Shown in pieces: positions 43,117 through 51,268 of a stretch of DNA of 64,000 nucleotides (within the stretch, counting starts at the first letter, position 1; the number at the start of each line of letters is the position of its first letter). Under the pieces are notes generated by a model. It was not told the origin of the DNA. It made no database searches and worked only from the letters and a program-made list of their open reading frames with translations. The stretch is from assembly GCF_008728835.1 (NCBI RefSeq), contig NZ_CP042582.1:3313001-3377000 (forward strand), given 5' to 3'. This stretch comes from Hypericibacter adhaerens (lineage in GTDB: Bacteria; Pseudomonadota; Alphaproteobacteria; Dongiales; Dongiaceae). Made by a program: the position numbers and the translations under genes.

Positions 43117-44379
43117 TCAGTGGACCGCAACCTGCACCGGCAGCCGCTTGATGCCGCCGATGAAGTTCGATCGCAGATATTCGTGCGGGCCCGTCTGCTC
43201 GATCCGGGCGATCCGCTTCACCATCTCCTGCAGCAGCACGCGCACCTCGAGCCGCGCCAGCCACATGCCGAGGCAGACATGCGGGCCGCCCTGGCCGAAG
43301 GCCACATGCCGGTTGGGCGTGCGGTGGAGATTGATCGTGAAGGGGCTCTCGAATGCCTGGTCGTCGCGGTTGGCGGAAATGAACCAGAGCACGACCTTGT
43401 CGCCTGCCTTGACCGACTTGCCATGCATCTCGAAATCCCGCGTCGCGGTGCGGCGGAAATGCATGGTGGGCGAGGCCCAGCGGATGAACTCGTCCGGCGC
43501 CGTCTCCCAGATATTGCCCTCGCCCGCCTTGAGCAGGCGCATCAGCTCCGGCCGGTTGGCCAGGGCATGGATCGAGGCCGCGATGGAATAGCGCGTGGTG
43601 TCGTTGCCGGCCGCGACCAGGAGGCAGAAGAAGTTCCGGAACTCCGCCTCCGAGATGACATTGCCATGGGCGTCCGGCTGCAGGATCAGGTGCAGCACGC
43701 CCGAGGTGTCGCCACGGCGGTTCTTGTCCTCCATCAGCTTCTTGGCATAATCGAAGAGATCGGCGCCGGCGGGCGAGCGGAACGGCATGAAGCGATAGGC
43801 GTCGGTATCGGCCTTGTCGAGCACATGCTCGGTGAATTCGGGATCGGTGTTGGCGATGAGCTGGTCGCCCTTCTCCACCAGCCAGTCGAGATCGGCCTCC
43901 GGCGTGCCGATGATCTGGCCCAGCATGCGCATCGGCAATTGCCGCGCCACGTCCTTGACCGCATCGAAGCTGCCGCGCGCGATCACATCGTCGAGGATGG
44001 AATCGCAGATGGCCCGGATCTGCTCCTCGAACAGCGCCACCACCGGCTTGGAGAAGGCCTTGCTCACCAGCACGCGCGTGCGCGAATGCTCCGGCGGGTC
44101 GGTCTCCTGGAAGGTGCGCCGCGCCAGATATTCCTCGTAGGTCTGGTCCTCGAGCCGGATGCCGCGCGCCGAGCTCAGGAGCTCGTAGTTCCGGTTGAGC
44201 TCGAGCACGTCGTGATGGCGGGTGATCGACCAGAAGCCCTTGGCCCCCTTCATCTCGCTCCAGGCGAGCGGGTCCTCGCGGCGCATCCGCGCGAAGGTGT
44301 TGTGCGGCGCGCCCTCGAGGAACGCGTCATGGTCGGAAAGATCGGCATGGCCGTCGTCGGTGGGGGTAAAGATCGTCAT
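43117..44379 (-). CDS. Cytochrome P450 (first)
   Basis: 420 residues, soluble bacterial P450. The heme-binding loop is AFGQGGPHVCLGMWLARLE (about 350-368), the I-helix has the normal acid-alcohol pair (VAAGNDTTRY, about 240-249), and ETAPDEFIRWASP provides the ExxR of the K-helix. It should be a class I mono-oxygenase using the ferredoxin and reductase encoded downstream. Likely reactions are hydroxylation or O-/N-dealkylation of an aromatic substrate. The gene lies between the ligase gene and the decarboxylase-like gene in the same direction. Confidence 0.92.
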   Translation of the reverse strand: MTIFTPTDDGHADLSDHDAFLEGAPHNTFARMRREDPLAWSEMKGAKGFWSITRHHDVLELNRNYELLSSARGIRLEDQTYEEYLARRTFQETDPPEHSRTRVLVSKAFSKPVVALFEEQIRAICDSILDDVIARGSFDAVKDVARQLPMRMLGQIIGTPEADLDWLVEKGDQLIANTDPEFTEHVLDKADTDAYRFMPFRSPAGADLFDYAKKLMEDKNRRGDTSGVLHLILQPDAHGNVISEAEFRNFFCLLVAAGNDTTRYSIAASIHALANRPELMRLLKAGEGNIWETAPDEFIRWASPTMHFRRTATRDFEMHGKSVKAGDKVVLWFISANRDDQAFESPFTINLHRTPNRHVAFGQGGPHVCLGMWLARLEVRVLLQEMVKRIARIEQTGPHEYLRSNFIGGIKRLPVQVAVH

Positions 44380-44407
44380 CCTGCTGTCCTCGTGAACGCC
44401 GTCCGAC

Positions 44408-45208
44408 CTACCGCCCGATGGCCGGCACCAGCGATTTGCCGCCGTTCCAGACCACGCCGATCTGCCGGTAATAGGCGCCGATCAGCTCGCGCACCTCGAG
44501 ACGGGTGAGCTCCTCGGTCGGGGAATCGAACAGCTTGAAATGGTCGATGCGGGCGCGCCAGGGCTGAGCACCTTCGAACTTGGCACCGCCGGATTCGATC
44601 AGCTCGGCATGAACATCGCCCTTGCCGTCGATCGCCGGCAGCCAGCGGTGATGCGCCATCGGATGCCCGTTCACGAAGCCGTTGCGCTCGGCAGGCTCCG
44701 TCAGCGTGATCACGGTCTCGGCCAGGCGCCGGTCGTTGGCCGCGAGCGTGGCGCCGAAGCTGCCGCCGGCCGCGACCTGGGGCGCCGGCGCGAAGGGATG
44801 CGGGCGCGTCATATGGATCGAGCCGAACTTCTTGGGATAGCCCTGATGGATGCCGCGCAGCAGGGCGAAGTCCTTGTCGACCCAGATATAGATGCAGCGC
44901 GAATAGACGCGGCCTTCGAAGGCACAGCGCACCACCGCGAAACATTCCTTGTACTGGGCGCGAACGGGATCGAGCAGCTCGGCCTTCGTGCCGCCGCAGG
45001 ACTGCCAATCGGCCCAGATCAGCGCCACGGCGCCCGGATCCTCCGGCGCCAGCGTCAAGGGCGCCGGCAGCAGCTCGGCCACCCGTGCCGGATCGGTGCG
45101 GAACTCGATGGTGAGGAGATCGCCCGCATAGAACCAGGGTGGCGCCGGCAGGAGCGACGCTTGGCCGGTGGCGCTGCGCGGATAGAAGAAGCCTTGTGGC
45201 TGTGTCAT
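44408..45208 (-). CDS. Acetoacetate decarboxylase superfamily protein
   Basis: 266 residues. The Schiff-base lysine is probably in HQGYPKKFGSIHM (about 129-141), which matches the active-site segment of acetoacetate decarboxylase, and the protein has the expected length. The superfamily also has aldolase-dehydratase members that form the same Schiff base. In a meta-cleavage operon it may act on an oxo-acid intermediate after HpaD/HpaE. Specific reaction not determined. Confidence 0.8.
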   Translation of the reverse strand: MTQPQGFFYPRSATGQASLLPAPPWFYAGDLLTIEFRTDPARVAELLPAPLTLAPEDPGAVALIWADWQSCGGTKAELLDPVRAQYKECFAVVRCAFEGRVYSRCIYIWVDKDFALLRGIHQGYPKKFGSIHMTRPHPFAPAPQVAAGGSFGATLAANDRRLAETVITLTEPAERNGFVNGHPMAHHRWLPAIDGKGDVHAELIESGGAKFEGAQPWRARIDHFKLFDSPTEELTRLEVRELIGAYYRQIGVVWNGGKSLVPAIGR

Positions 45209-45245
45209 GTCCGAACCTGTGCTGTCCCGCCCGAAACCGCCCGCG

Positions 45246-46103
45246 TCAGGTTCCGGGTTTCTTGGGCGGACGGATGCCGCGGAATTCCCACTCGCCGCCG
45301 AGTGCCGTCGACAGCACCTCCTCCGATTCCGAGGGCTGGGCGCCCAGCTCGGTGCGGATCGGCAGCGGCCCCTCGACGATCCGGTTCGAGAGCCGGCCGA
45401 GACCTTCCACCTCGACCTCGACCAGATCGCCCGGTTTCACGGGCCGCGAATTGGCGGGTGTGCCCGAGAGCAGCACGTCACCCGGCTCGAGCGTGATGTT
45501 GCGCGCGATGTCGGCCACCAGATAATTCATGTCCCAGGTCATCTCGGACGTGTTGCCGTCCTGCTTGAGCTGGCCGTTGACATAGGTGCGCAGATACTTG
45601 TTGCGGAAATCCCAGCCGGTGACGAAGCCGGGCCCCAGCGGGCAGAGCGTGTCGCTGCCCTTGACCCGCAGCATCGAGCCCGCATCCGTGTCGCGGAAAT
45701 CATGCAGGCCGAAATCGTTGGCGATGGTATAGCCGGCGATGTAATCGGCCGCCTCGGCCTGGCTGACATTGCGGCAGCGCCGGCCGATGACGATCGCGAC
45801 CTCGCCCTCGTAGTTCAGCCATTTGCAGTTCTTCGGCCGCACCACGTCGCCGCGATGGGCGTTGAGCGCCGAGAGCGGCTTCTGGAAATAGGTCGGCGTC
45901 GCCGAGAGCTTGATCTGGAATTCCTTGACCCGGCTCACATGGTTGAGATGGACCGCGATCACCTTGGTCGGCACCACGGGGGGCAGATGCACCGCATCGG
46001 CGATGGCGATGCGCCGTCCGTCGCGCGCCACCAGCTCCTCGCCCAGGCGCTCGGTCTCGACCACGGCGCCCGCCAGCAGAATCCGACGAAATTCCCGCGT
46101 CAC
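45246..46103 (-). CDS. FAH-family hydrolase/isomerase (HpaG-like)
   Basis: 285 residues, fumarylacetoacetate hydrolase fold. NYEGEVAIVIG provides the acidic metal ligands and LSGTPANSRPVKPGD is the conserved C-terminal motif. The family includes the HpaG decarboxylase/isomerase of homoprotocatechuate breakdown, and the neighbours are HpaD and HpaE, so this is the best specific guess. E. coli HpaG has two such domains; here there is one, as in many alphaproteobacteria. It lies 44 bp after hpaD in the same direction. Confidence 0.85.
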   Translation of the reverse strand: MTREFRRILLAGAVVETERLGEELVARDGRRIAIADAVHLPPVVPTKVIAVHLNHVSRVKEFQIKLSATPTYFQKPLSALNAHRGDVVRPKNCKWLNYEGEVAIVIGRRCRNVSQAEAADYIAGYTIANDFGLHDFRDTDAGSMLRVKGSDTLCPLGPGFVTGWDFRNKYLRTYVNGQLKQDGNTSEMTWDMNYLVADIARNITLEPGDVLLSGTPANSRPVKPGDLVEVEVEGLGRLSNRIVEGPLPIRTELGAQPSESEEVLSTALGGEWEFRGIRPPKKPGT

Positions 46104-46147
46104 GTTCCTCTCCCCTGCCGCGCTGCCGGCCTCTCTCGCCGGTCTTC

Positions 46148-47044
46148 TTACTCGGCCGCCCGGCGCCGGGCGTTCCAGCCTTCCCGGGGCCGGTCGAACC
46201 AGACATGGACCTGGCCGGTGCCGATCGCGTTCTCATAGTCGCTGAAGAGCCGGCCCGGCGCGGTAAACTCCTCCTCGCCCATGGCCGCGGCCATCATCAG
46301 GTAATGGCCGAAATTGGCTTCCGGCTTGAAGCGCAGGAACTCCGGCATGGTCTGCAACAGACGCGCATGCTCGCCCGCCTTCAGCCATTCGAGGCGCTCG
46401 AGATCGGCGGCCGAATGGGCCGGGCTGAAGATATGCTCGACACCGGCCGCCTCATGCTCGCGCAGCTTCTGCAGCGGCCAGAATTTGTGGCTCATGGCGC
46501 CCGAGGCCAGCAGCACGATGCGGCGGTCGAGGCTCGCGATCGTTTCGCGCAGGGCCCGCCCGACGCGGAGGAAATCCTCGGTCTCCGCCGTCTGGCAGCA
46601 GCTCACCGAGACCCAGGCCTCCCGGTCGCCCTGGAGATAGGTCAGCGGATTGACGGTCGCGTAATGGATCGGCAGGCAGGGATCGTCGATCATGGTCAGC
46701 CAGGTGCCGTGCTTGCGCCCGTTGGCGGCGGCGGCCTTGGCGAACTCGGGGTCGCCGCGAAGCTGATAGGGCACCTGCGACATGCCGCGCGGCAGCTCGT
46801 CCGACGTGAAGCGGCCGCTGCGATGGGCGTGGCCGGTGATGACGAACTCGACCGTGGTGAACCAGTGGGAGTCGAACACGATCACGAGATCGTAATCGAG
46901 CTTCGACAGCACCTCGCGCTTGAGCCGGCGGAAGCCTTCGACCACGCTGAAATCCTGGCCGTTGTTGAGCTCCTGGCGGATCTCCAGCGGCAGCATGACC
47001 GTGGGAACATGGGCGATCAGCCCGCAGCCAACGACCTCACCCAT
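46148..47044 (-). CDS. hpaD: Homoprotocatechuate 2,3-dioxygenase (LigB-type extradiol)
   Basis: 298 residues. The iron ligands are in GLIAHVPTVML and FDSHWF, and ASGAMSHKFWP and GTGQVHVWF match E. coli HpcB/HpaD well (ASGSLSHRF, GTGQVNAVF). It opens the ring of 3,4-dihydroxyphenylacetate between C2 and C3 to give 5-carboxymethyl-2-hydroxymuconate semialdehyde. GGAGG precedes the ATG at 47044, which overlaps the end of hpaE by eight bases, so the two are coupled. Confidence 0.85.
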   Translation of the reverse strand: MGEVVGCGLIAHVPTVMLPLEIRQELNNGQDFSVVEGFRRLKREVLSKLDYDLVIVFDSHWFTTVEFVITGHAHRSGRFTSDELPRGMSQVPYQLRGDPEFAKAAAANGRKHGTWLTMIDDPCLPIHYATVNPLTYLQGDREAWVSVSCCQTAETEDFLRVGRALRETIASLDRRIVLLASGAMSHKFWPLQKLREHEAAGVEHIFSPAHSAADLERLEWLKAGEHARLLQTMPEFLRFKPEANFGHYLMMAAAMGEEEFTAPGRLFSDYENAIGTGQVHVWFDRPREGWNARRRAAE

Positions 47045-48500
47045 GTTTCCTCCAGCCGTTCGGCGCAAAGACGCTGTTCTTGACGTCGCAATAGAAATCG
47101 AAGGACCAGGTCCCGCCTTCCCGCCCGATGCCGGACTTGCCGTTGCCGCCGAAAGCCTGGCGCAGATCGCGGACGAAGAAGCAGTTGTTCCAGACGAGCC
47201 CGGCCGAGACCTGCGAGGTCACGCGCTCGGCACGTGTCTCGTCGCCGGTCATGATGATCGCCGCCAGGCCATAATCGGTGTCGTTCGCCATGGCGATGGC
47301 CTCGGCCTCGTCGCGGAAGGATTGCAGGCAGAGCACAGGCCCGAACACCTCCTCGCGCAGGATCTCCGAGCCCGGCGGCGGATCGACGAACAAGGTCGGA
47401 CGATAATAGAGGCCGCCCAACTCCTTGTTGGGGCCGCCGCCCAGCGCCGGCTTCAGGCCGGCGTCGAGCGCGCGCCGCACATAGCCGTCGACCCGCTCGA
47501 AATGCGGCCGGCTGATCTGCGGGCCGATGTCGGTCGTCTCGTCGCGGGGATCGCCCTGGCGCACCGCCCTCGCCTTGGCCATGAAGGCTTCGAGGAAGCG
47601 GTCGCGGATGCTGGCCTCGACCAGAAGCCTCGTGCCGGCGAGGCAGACCTGGCCGGCATTGTCGTACTGGCCGACGGCGGTGTTCACCGCGAGATCGAGA
47701 TCGGCATCGGCGAAGACGAGATAGGGCGACTTGCCGCCGAGCTCGAAGGAGAGCGGCACCAGATTCTGGGAGGCCGAGGCCGCGATCAGCTTCGCCGTCG
47801 CGACCGAGCCGGTGAAGCTGAGCCGCCGGATCTTCGGATGGCTCGCCAGGGCCGCCCCCGCCTCGCGACCGATCCCCTGCACCACATTGAAGACGCCCTC
47901 GGGCAGGCCCGCCTCGGCCGTGATGTCGGCGAGAAGCGAAGCCGTCAGCGGCGCCCATTCCGGCGGCTTGTAGACGACGGTGCAGCCGGCCGCGAGCGCC
48001 GGCGCGATGCGCCAGGTGCCCAGCATCAGGGGCGCGTTCCAGGGCGTGATGATCGCCGCCACGCCGCTCGGGTCCCAGCTCACATGGTTGCGGTGGTTGC
48101 GGACCTCGAAATCCGGATGCTCGAGCTGCAGCAGCCAGTCGGCGAAGAAGCGGAAATTCATCGCCACCCGCGGCATCACCCCGCGGCGATGCGAGCGCAG
48201 CAGCGAGCCGTTGTCGCGGGTCTCGACCACGGCGAGGGATTCGACGCGCGCCTCGACCAGATCGGCGATCTTGTGGAGGAGCCGCGCCCGCTCCTCGCGG
48301 GAGGTGCGCGACCAGCCCTTGAAGGCCCGGTCCGCCGCCGCGACCGCGAGATCGACCTCGGCGGCACCGCCGCGCGCGAGCGCCGCGATCGGCGTCTCGT
48401 CGATCGGCGAGATGCTCTGGAACCGGTCGGCGCTGTCGATGCGCCGTCCGCCGATCCAGTGCCGGGTATCGATCTCCACGCCCTCGACGCGCGCAGACAT
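47037..48500 (-). CDS. hpaE: 5-carboxymethyl-2-hydroxymuconate semialdehyde dehydrogenase
   Basis: 487 residues, aldehyde dehydrogenase family. ITPWNAP is the NAD site, FELGGKSPYLV has the general-base Glu and GQVCLAGTRLLV the catalytic Cys. It oxidises the product of HpaD to the dicarboxylic acid. The frame is open upstream to 48569, but a 17-bp palindrome at 48513-48529 lies there, so I place the start at 48500. It is the first gene of the minus-strand catabolic operon. Confidence 0.87.
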   Translation of the reverse strand: MSARVEGVEIDTRHWIGGRRIDSADRFQSISPIDETPIAALARGGAAEVDLAVAAADRAFKGWSRTSREERARLLHKIADLVEARVESLAVVETRDNGSLLRSHRRGVMPRVAMNFRFFADWLLQLEHPDFEVRNHRNHVSWDPSGVAAIITPWNAPLMLGTWRIAPALAAGCTVVYKPPEWAPLTASLLADITAEAGLPEGVFNVVQGIGREAGAALASHPKIRRLSFTGSVATAKLIAASASQNLVPLSFELGGKSPYLVFADADLDLAVNTAVGQYDNAGQVCLAGTRLLVEASIRDRFLEAFMAKARAVRQGDPRDETTDIGPQISRPHFERVDGYVRRALDAGLKPALGGGPNKELGGLYYRPTLFVDPPPGSEILREEVFGPVLCLQSFRDEAEAIAMANDTDYGLAAIIMTGDETRAERVTSQVSAGLVWNNCFFVRDLRQAFGGNGKSGIGREGGTWSFDFYCDVKNSVFAPNGWRKHG

Positions 48501-48512
48501 GGCCGCTCCAAA

Positions 48513-48529
48513 ATCGTTCGATATCGAAT
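48513..48529. promoter_or_regulatory. Candidate MarR operator upstream of hpaE
   Basis: ATCGTTCGATATCGAAT holds a perfect 12-bp palindrome, TTCGATATCGAA, 13 bases before the hpaE ATG. It differs in one base from the site at 49534-49550 on the other side of the marR-type gene. Binding there would block the operon's promoter or start. Confidence 0.7.
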
Positions 48530-48631
48530 AATCTGGCAGAAGCCCACCTGGAGTCAAGGCGCCGGGCACCCATGCCTTTGCTTATTCAAAAGAGCCCGCG
48601 CCGCGTGAAGGGTAAGCGGGTTCGCTCCTTT

Positions 48632-48726
48632 CGTCACCCCGGCGAAGGTCGGGGTCCAGGAGCATCCGCCGACCAAGATTGGGCCCCGTCCGTGTTCGTG
48701 GATGCCGGCCTAAAGCCGGCATGACG
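48632..48726. repeat. CGTCA...TGACG palindromic repeat, copy 1
   Basis: 95 bp from CGTCACCCC to CATGACG. Each end is a hairpin of its own (CCCGGCGAAGGTCGGGG and GCCGGCCTAAAGCCGGC), and the two ends are inverted repeats of each other (TCCA near the left arm, GGAT near the right). Lined up with copy 2 it is the same element with scattered changes, mostly in the middle. It has no reading frame. It fits a REP/BIME- or MITE-like non-coding element and lies downstream of the marR-type gene. Confidence 0.8.
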
Positions 48727-48788
48727 GAGAACGCATTCTCACCCTGCATATGCCTCAAACAAAGGGAAAGGCCGAGTTCCCTGCTTCG

Positions 48789-49397
48789 TCACGGCTCTTC
48801 GCCGACCGGGCCGTCCATCTCGCCGATCGTGGCGAGGATCATGCGGATCGCTTCGGTCGCGGAATCCATCTGCCGCGCCGTCAGCTTGGCGACGATGCGG
48901 GTCTCTTCCGCGTTGAATTTCGGGAACAAACGGCTGATGAGCTCGGTGCCGCCCGCGGTCAGGTTGACGATGACCAGGCGCCGCTCCAGCTCGTTGGCGC
49001 GCCGGCGCACCAGCTTCCGGCCCTCGAGCATGTTGAGGATGCTGGAGAGCGTGCTCTTCGCCACGCCCGCCTCGACCGCGAGACGCCGGGTCTCGAGCTC
49101 GCCGAAGATCCAGAGGCACCACAGCACCACGAAGGCCGACCAATGGAGGTCGGATTCCTTGAGTACGCTACGCTCGAAATGCTGCCGGATGAAGCCCGCG
49201 GCGCGGTGGATGTTCGACACCAGCGCCATCGAATCGAGATTGATGCCGAGCCCCGCGACGCGCCGCTCGCCCAGCAGCTCCGCCAGCGGCTTCTGGGAGC
49301 GATGCGCGCGCGGCTTCTTCCCCGGCGACCCGGCATCGCCCGGCTGGCGCTTGGCCGGGCCGGAGCGGCTCGCTGCAGTGCGGCGTGACTTGGTCAA
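48789..49397 (-). CDS. MarR family regulator of the catabolic island
   Basis: 202 residues from a TTG at 49397, because AAGGAG lies six bases upstream of it; an ATG at 49445 gives a longer, basic, low-complexity start. The winged helix is in RLAVEAGVAKSTLSSILNML and the wing in RRRANELERRLVIVNLT. It is likely to sense an aromatic acid or related inducer, as HpaR/HpcR does. It lies between hpaE and the permease gene, with near-identical palindromes at 48513-48529 and 49534-49550, so it should control both sides and itself. Confidence 0.85.
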   Translation of the reverse strand: MTKSRRTAASRSGPAKRQPGDAGSPGKKPRAHRSQKPLAELLGERRVAGLGINLDSMALVSNIHRAAGFIRQHFERSVLKESDLHWSAFVVLWCLWIFGELETRRLAVEAGVAKSTLSSILNMLEGRKLVRRRANELERRLVIVNLTAGGTELISRLFPKFNAEETRIVAKLTARQMDSATEAIRMILATIGEMDGPVGEEP

Positions 49398-49533
49398 AAG
49401 CAAACTCCTTCGCAACCACCAAGCGGTTATAGCATCGCCGGGCAAAGCCGAAACAGCCGCGGCTTAACCAATCCGGCGCTCTTCCGCTCCCGGGCGCCCG
49501 ACGGCTCTCTTGCTCCGGTTCAATCTCTGTATT

Positions 49534-49550
49534 ATCGTTCGACATCGAAT
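49534..49550. promoter_or_regulatory. Candidate MarR operator, marR/permease side
   Basis: ATCGTTCGACATCGAAT matches the hpaE-proximal site in 16 of 17 bases. It lies between the divergent marR-type and permease genes, about 140 bases from each start, and can serve both promoters. Confidence 0.68.
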
Positions 49551-49693
49551 GAACGACCAGCATCGTCGCGCCGGGGCCATCCGTGCCCTGCCGGAGCGAT
49601 GCGTTCGGGCGGCGGGCGGACGACGCGCGCCACAACAGGATGGCGGGGAGACCGAGAAGAATCGGCACCTCGCGCGTGTCAGGGGAGGACAGC

Positions 49694-51166
49694 ATGGCTC
49701 AATCGACAACGGCCCAATCGACGAGCGCCAGCGGCGCATCGTCCGACCGGCTGCGGCGCAACGTTCTCGGCGTTGCCGCCGTCACCTTCTTCGTGGTTTC
49801 CGCCGCCGCGCCGCTGACGGCGGTCGCGGGCGGCTATCCGATCGCGATGCTCTTCGGCAACGGCCCCGGCGTGCCGGCGGCCGTGCTGGTCGTGACCCTG
49901 ATCCTGCTGCTCTTCTCGGTCGGCTACACCACGATGGCGCGGCATGTTTCCAATGCCGGCTCCTTCTTCGCCTTCACCTCACAGGGTCTCGGCGGCATCG
50001 CCGGCGGTGCCGCGGCTTATGTGGCCGTCCTCGCCTACAACACCATGCAGATCGGCCTCTTGGGTCTGTTCGGCGCGGTCACGGGGGCCACGCTCTCGGG
50101 CCTGTTCGGGATCGACCTGCCCTGGTGGGTCTGGTCGCTGATCGGCACCGTGATCGTCGGAATCCTCGGCTACCGACAGATCGATCTTTCGGCCAAGGTG
50201 CTGGCCGTGCTCGTCATCGCCGAATATATCGCGGTGCTGATCCTCGATGCGACGATCCTGGGTGCCGGCGGCGCCGAAGGCGTCAACCTCACCAGCTTCA
50301 CGCCCGACGCCTTCTTCAGCGGCTCCACCACGATCGGCATGCTGCTCTGCTTCGCGGCCTTCATGGGTTTCGAGGCCACCACGATCTACAGCGAAGAGGC
50401 GAAGGACCCGCAGCGGACGGTGCCGCGGGCGACCTACCTGTCGGTTCTGCTGATCGGCGTCTTCTACACCATCTCCACCTGGTGCATGGTGCTGGCCACG
50501 GGCGCCGATAATCTGCTGCCGACCTTGCAGGGCCTGCAGGACCCGACCAGCTTCGTCTTCGGCCTTTCGGACCAGTACGCGAACTCGACCCTCACCACGA
50601 TCATGAGCCTGCTCATGATCTCGAGCGTGTTCGCGGCCCTGCTGGCCTTCCACAACGCGGCGGCCCGCTATTTCTACGTGCTCGGTCGCGAGGGGCTGCT
50701 GCCCGGTCATCTGGGCAAGACGCACGACATGCACCAGAGCCCGCATCTGGGCTCGGTCCTGCAGACGGTGCTGGCGGTGATCGTGCTGCTGATCTTCGTG
50801 GTCACGGGCCAGGATCCGGTGCTGGCGCTCTTCACCTGGCTCACCAACGTCGCGACGCTGAGCGTCATCGTGCTCATGGCGCTGGCCTCCTTCTCGGTCA
50901 TCGCCTTCTTCCGGCGCGCCTCGCACCTGGAAGGCTCCGGCTTCAAGACCCTGCTGGCGCCGCTGGTGGCAGGGATCCTCCTCACCATCATCGCGGTCCT
51001 GGTGGTGGTGCATTTCGACGCGCTGACCGGTGCCCAGCCGGCGCTCGCGATCGGCCTGCCGATCCTGGTGCCGGCGGCGGCGTTGCTCGGCATCATCGCG
51101 GCGACGCGGCTGAAGCAGGCCTCGGCCGACAAGTTCGCCAAGCTGGGTGCCAATCGCGGAAGCTGA
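49694..51166 (+). CDS. APC superfamily amino acid/amine permease
   Basis: 490 residues with twelve or more hydrophobic segments, LeuT-like fold. SAAAPLTAVAGGYP in the first helix and GFEATTIYSEEAKDP in the sixth are the unwound substrate-binding parts typical of APC transporters for amino acids or amines. GGGGAGGAC precedes the ATG at 49694. It is divergent from the marR-type gene and precedes the second P450; an aromatic amine or amino acid substrate is likely by context. Confidence 0.9.
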   Translation: MAQSTTAQSTSASGASSDRLRRNVLGVAAVTFFVVSAAAPLTAVAGGYPIAMLFGNGPGVPAAVLVVTLILLLFSVGYTTMARHVSNAGSFFAFTSQGLGGIAGGAAAYVAVLAYNTMQIGLLGLFGAVTGATLSGLFGIDLPWWVWSLIGTVIVGILGYRQIDLSAKVLAVLVIAEYIAVLILDATILGAGGAEGVNLTSFTPDAFFSGSTTIGMLLCFAAFMGFEATTIYSEEAKDPQRTVPRATYLSVLLIGVFYTISTWCMVLATGADNLLPTLQGLQDPTSFVFGLSDQYANSTLTTIMSLLMISSVFAALLAFHNAAARYFYVLGREGLLPGHLGKTHDMHQSPHLGSVLQTVLAVIVLLIFVVTGQDPVLALFTWLTNVATLSVIVLMALASFSVIAFFRRASHLEGSGFKTLLAPLVAGILLTIIAVLVVVHFDALTGAQPALAIGLPILVPAAALLGIIAATRLKQASADKFAKLGANRGS

Positions 51167-51199
51167 CGGCGGCGCCGCGAATGCCGTAACGGACGAGAT

Positions 51200-51230
51200 C
51201 AGGCCAGAGGCAGCCGCCTCTGGCCTGTTT
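51200..51230 (+). terminator. Rho-independent terminator after the permease gene
   Basis: A 12-bp perfect stem (CAGGCCAGAGGC / GCCTCTGGCCTG) with an AGCC loop, followed by TTTCGTCTT. The second P450 gene starts 38 bases later, so it may need read-through or its own promoter. Confidence 0.8.
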
Positions 51231-51268
51231 CGTCTTCCACCCGCGTTGCTTCATCGGGAGAGTGAGGC

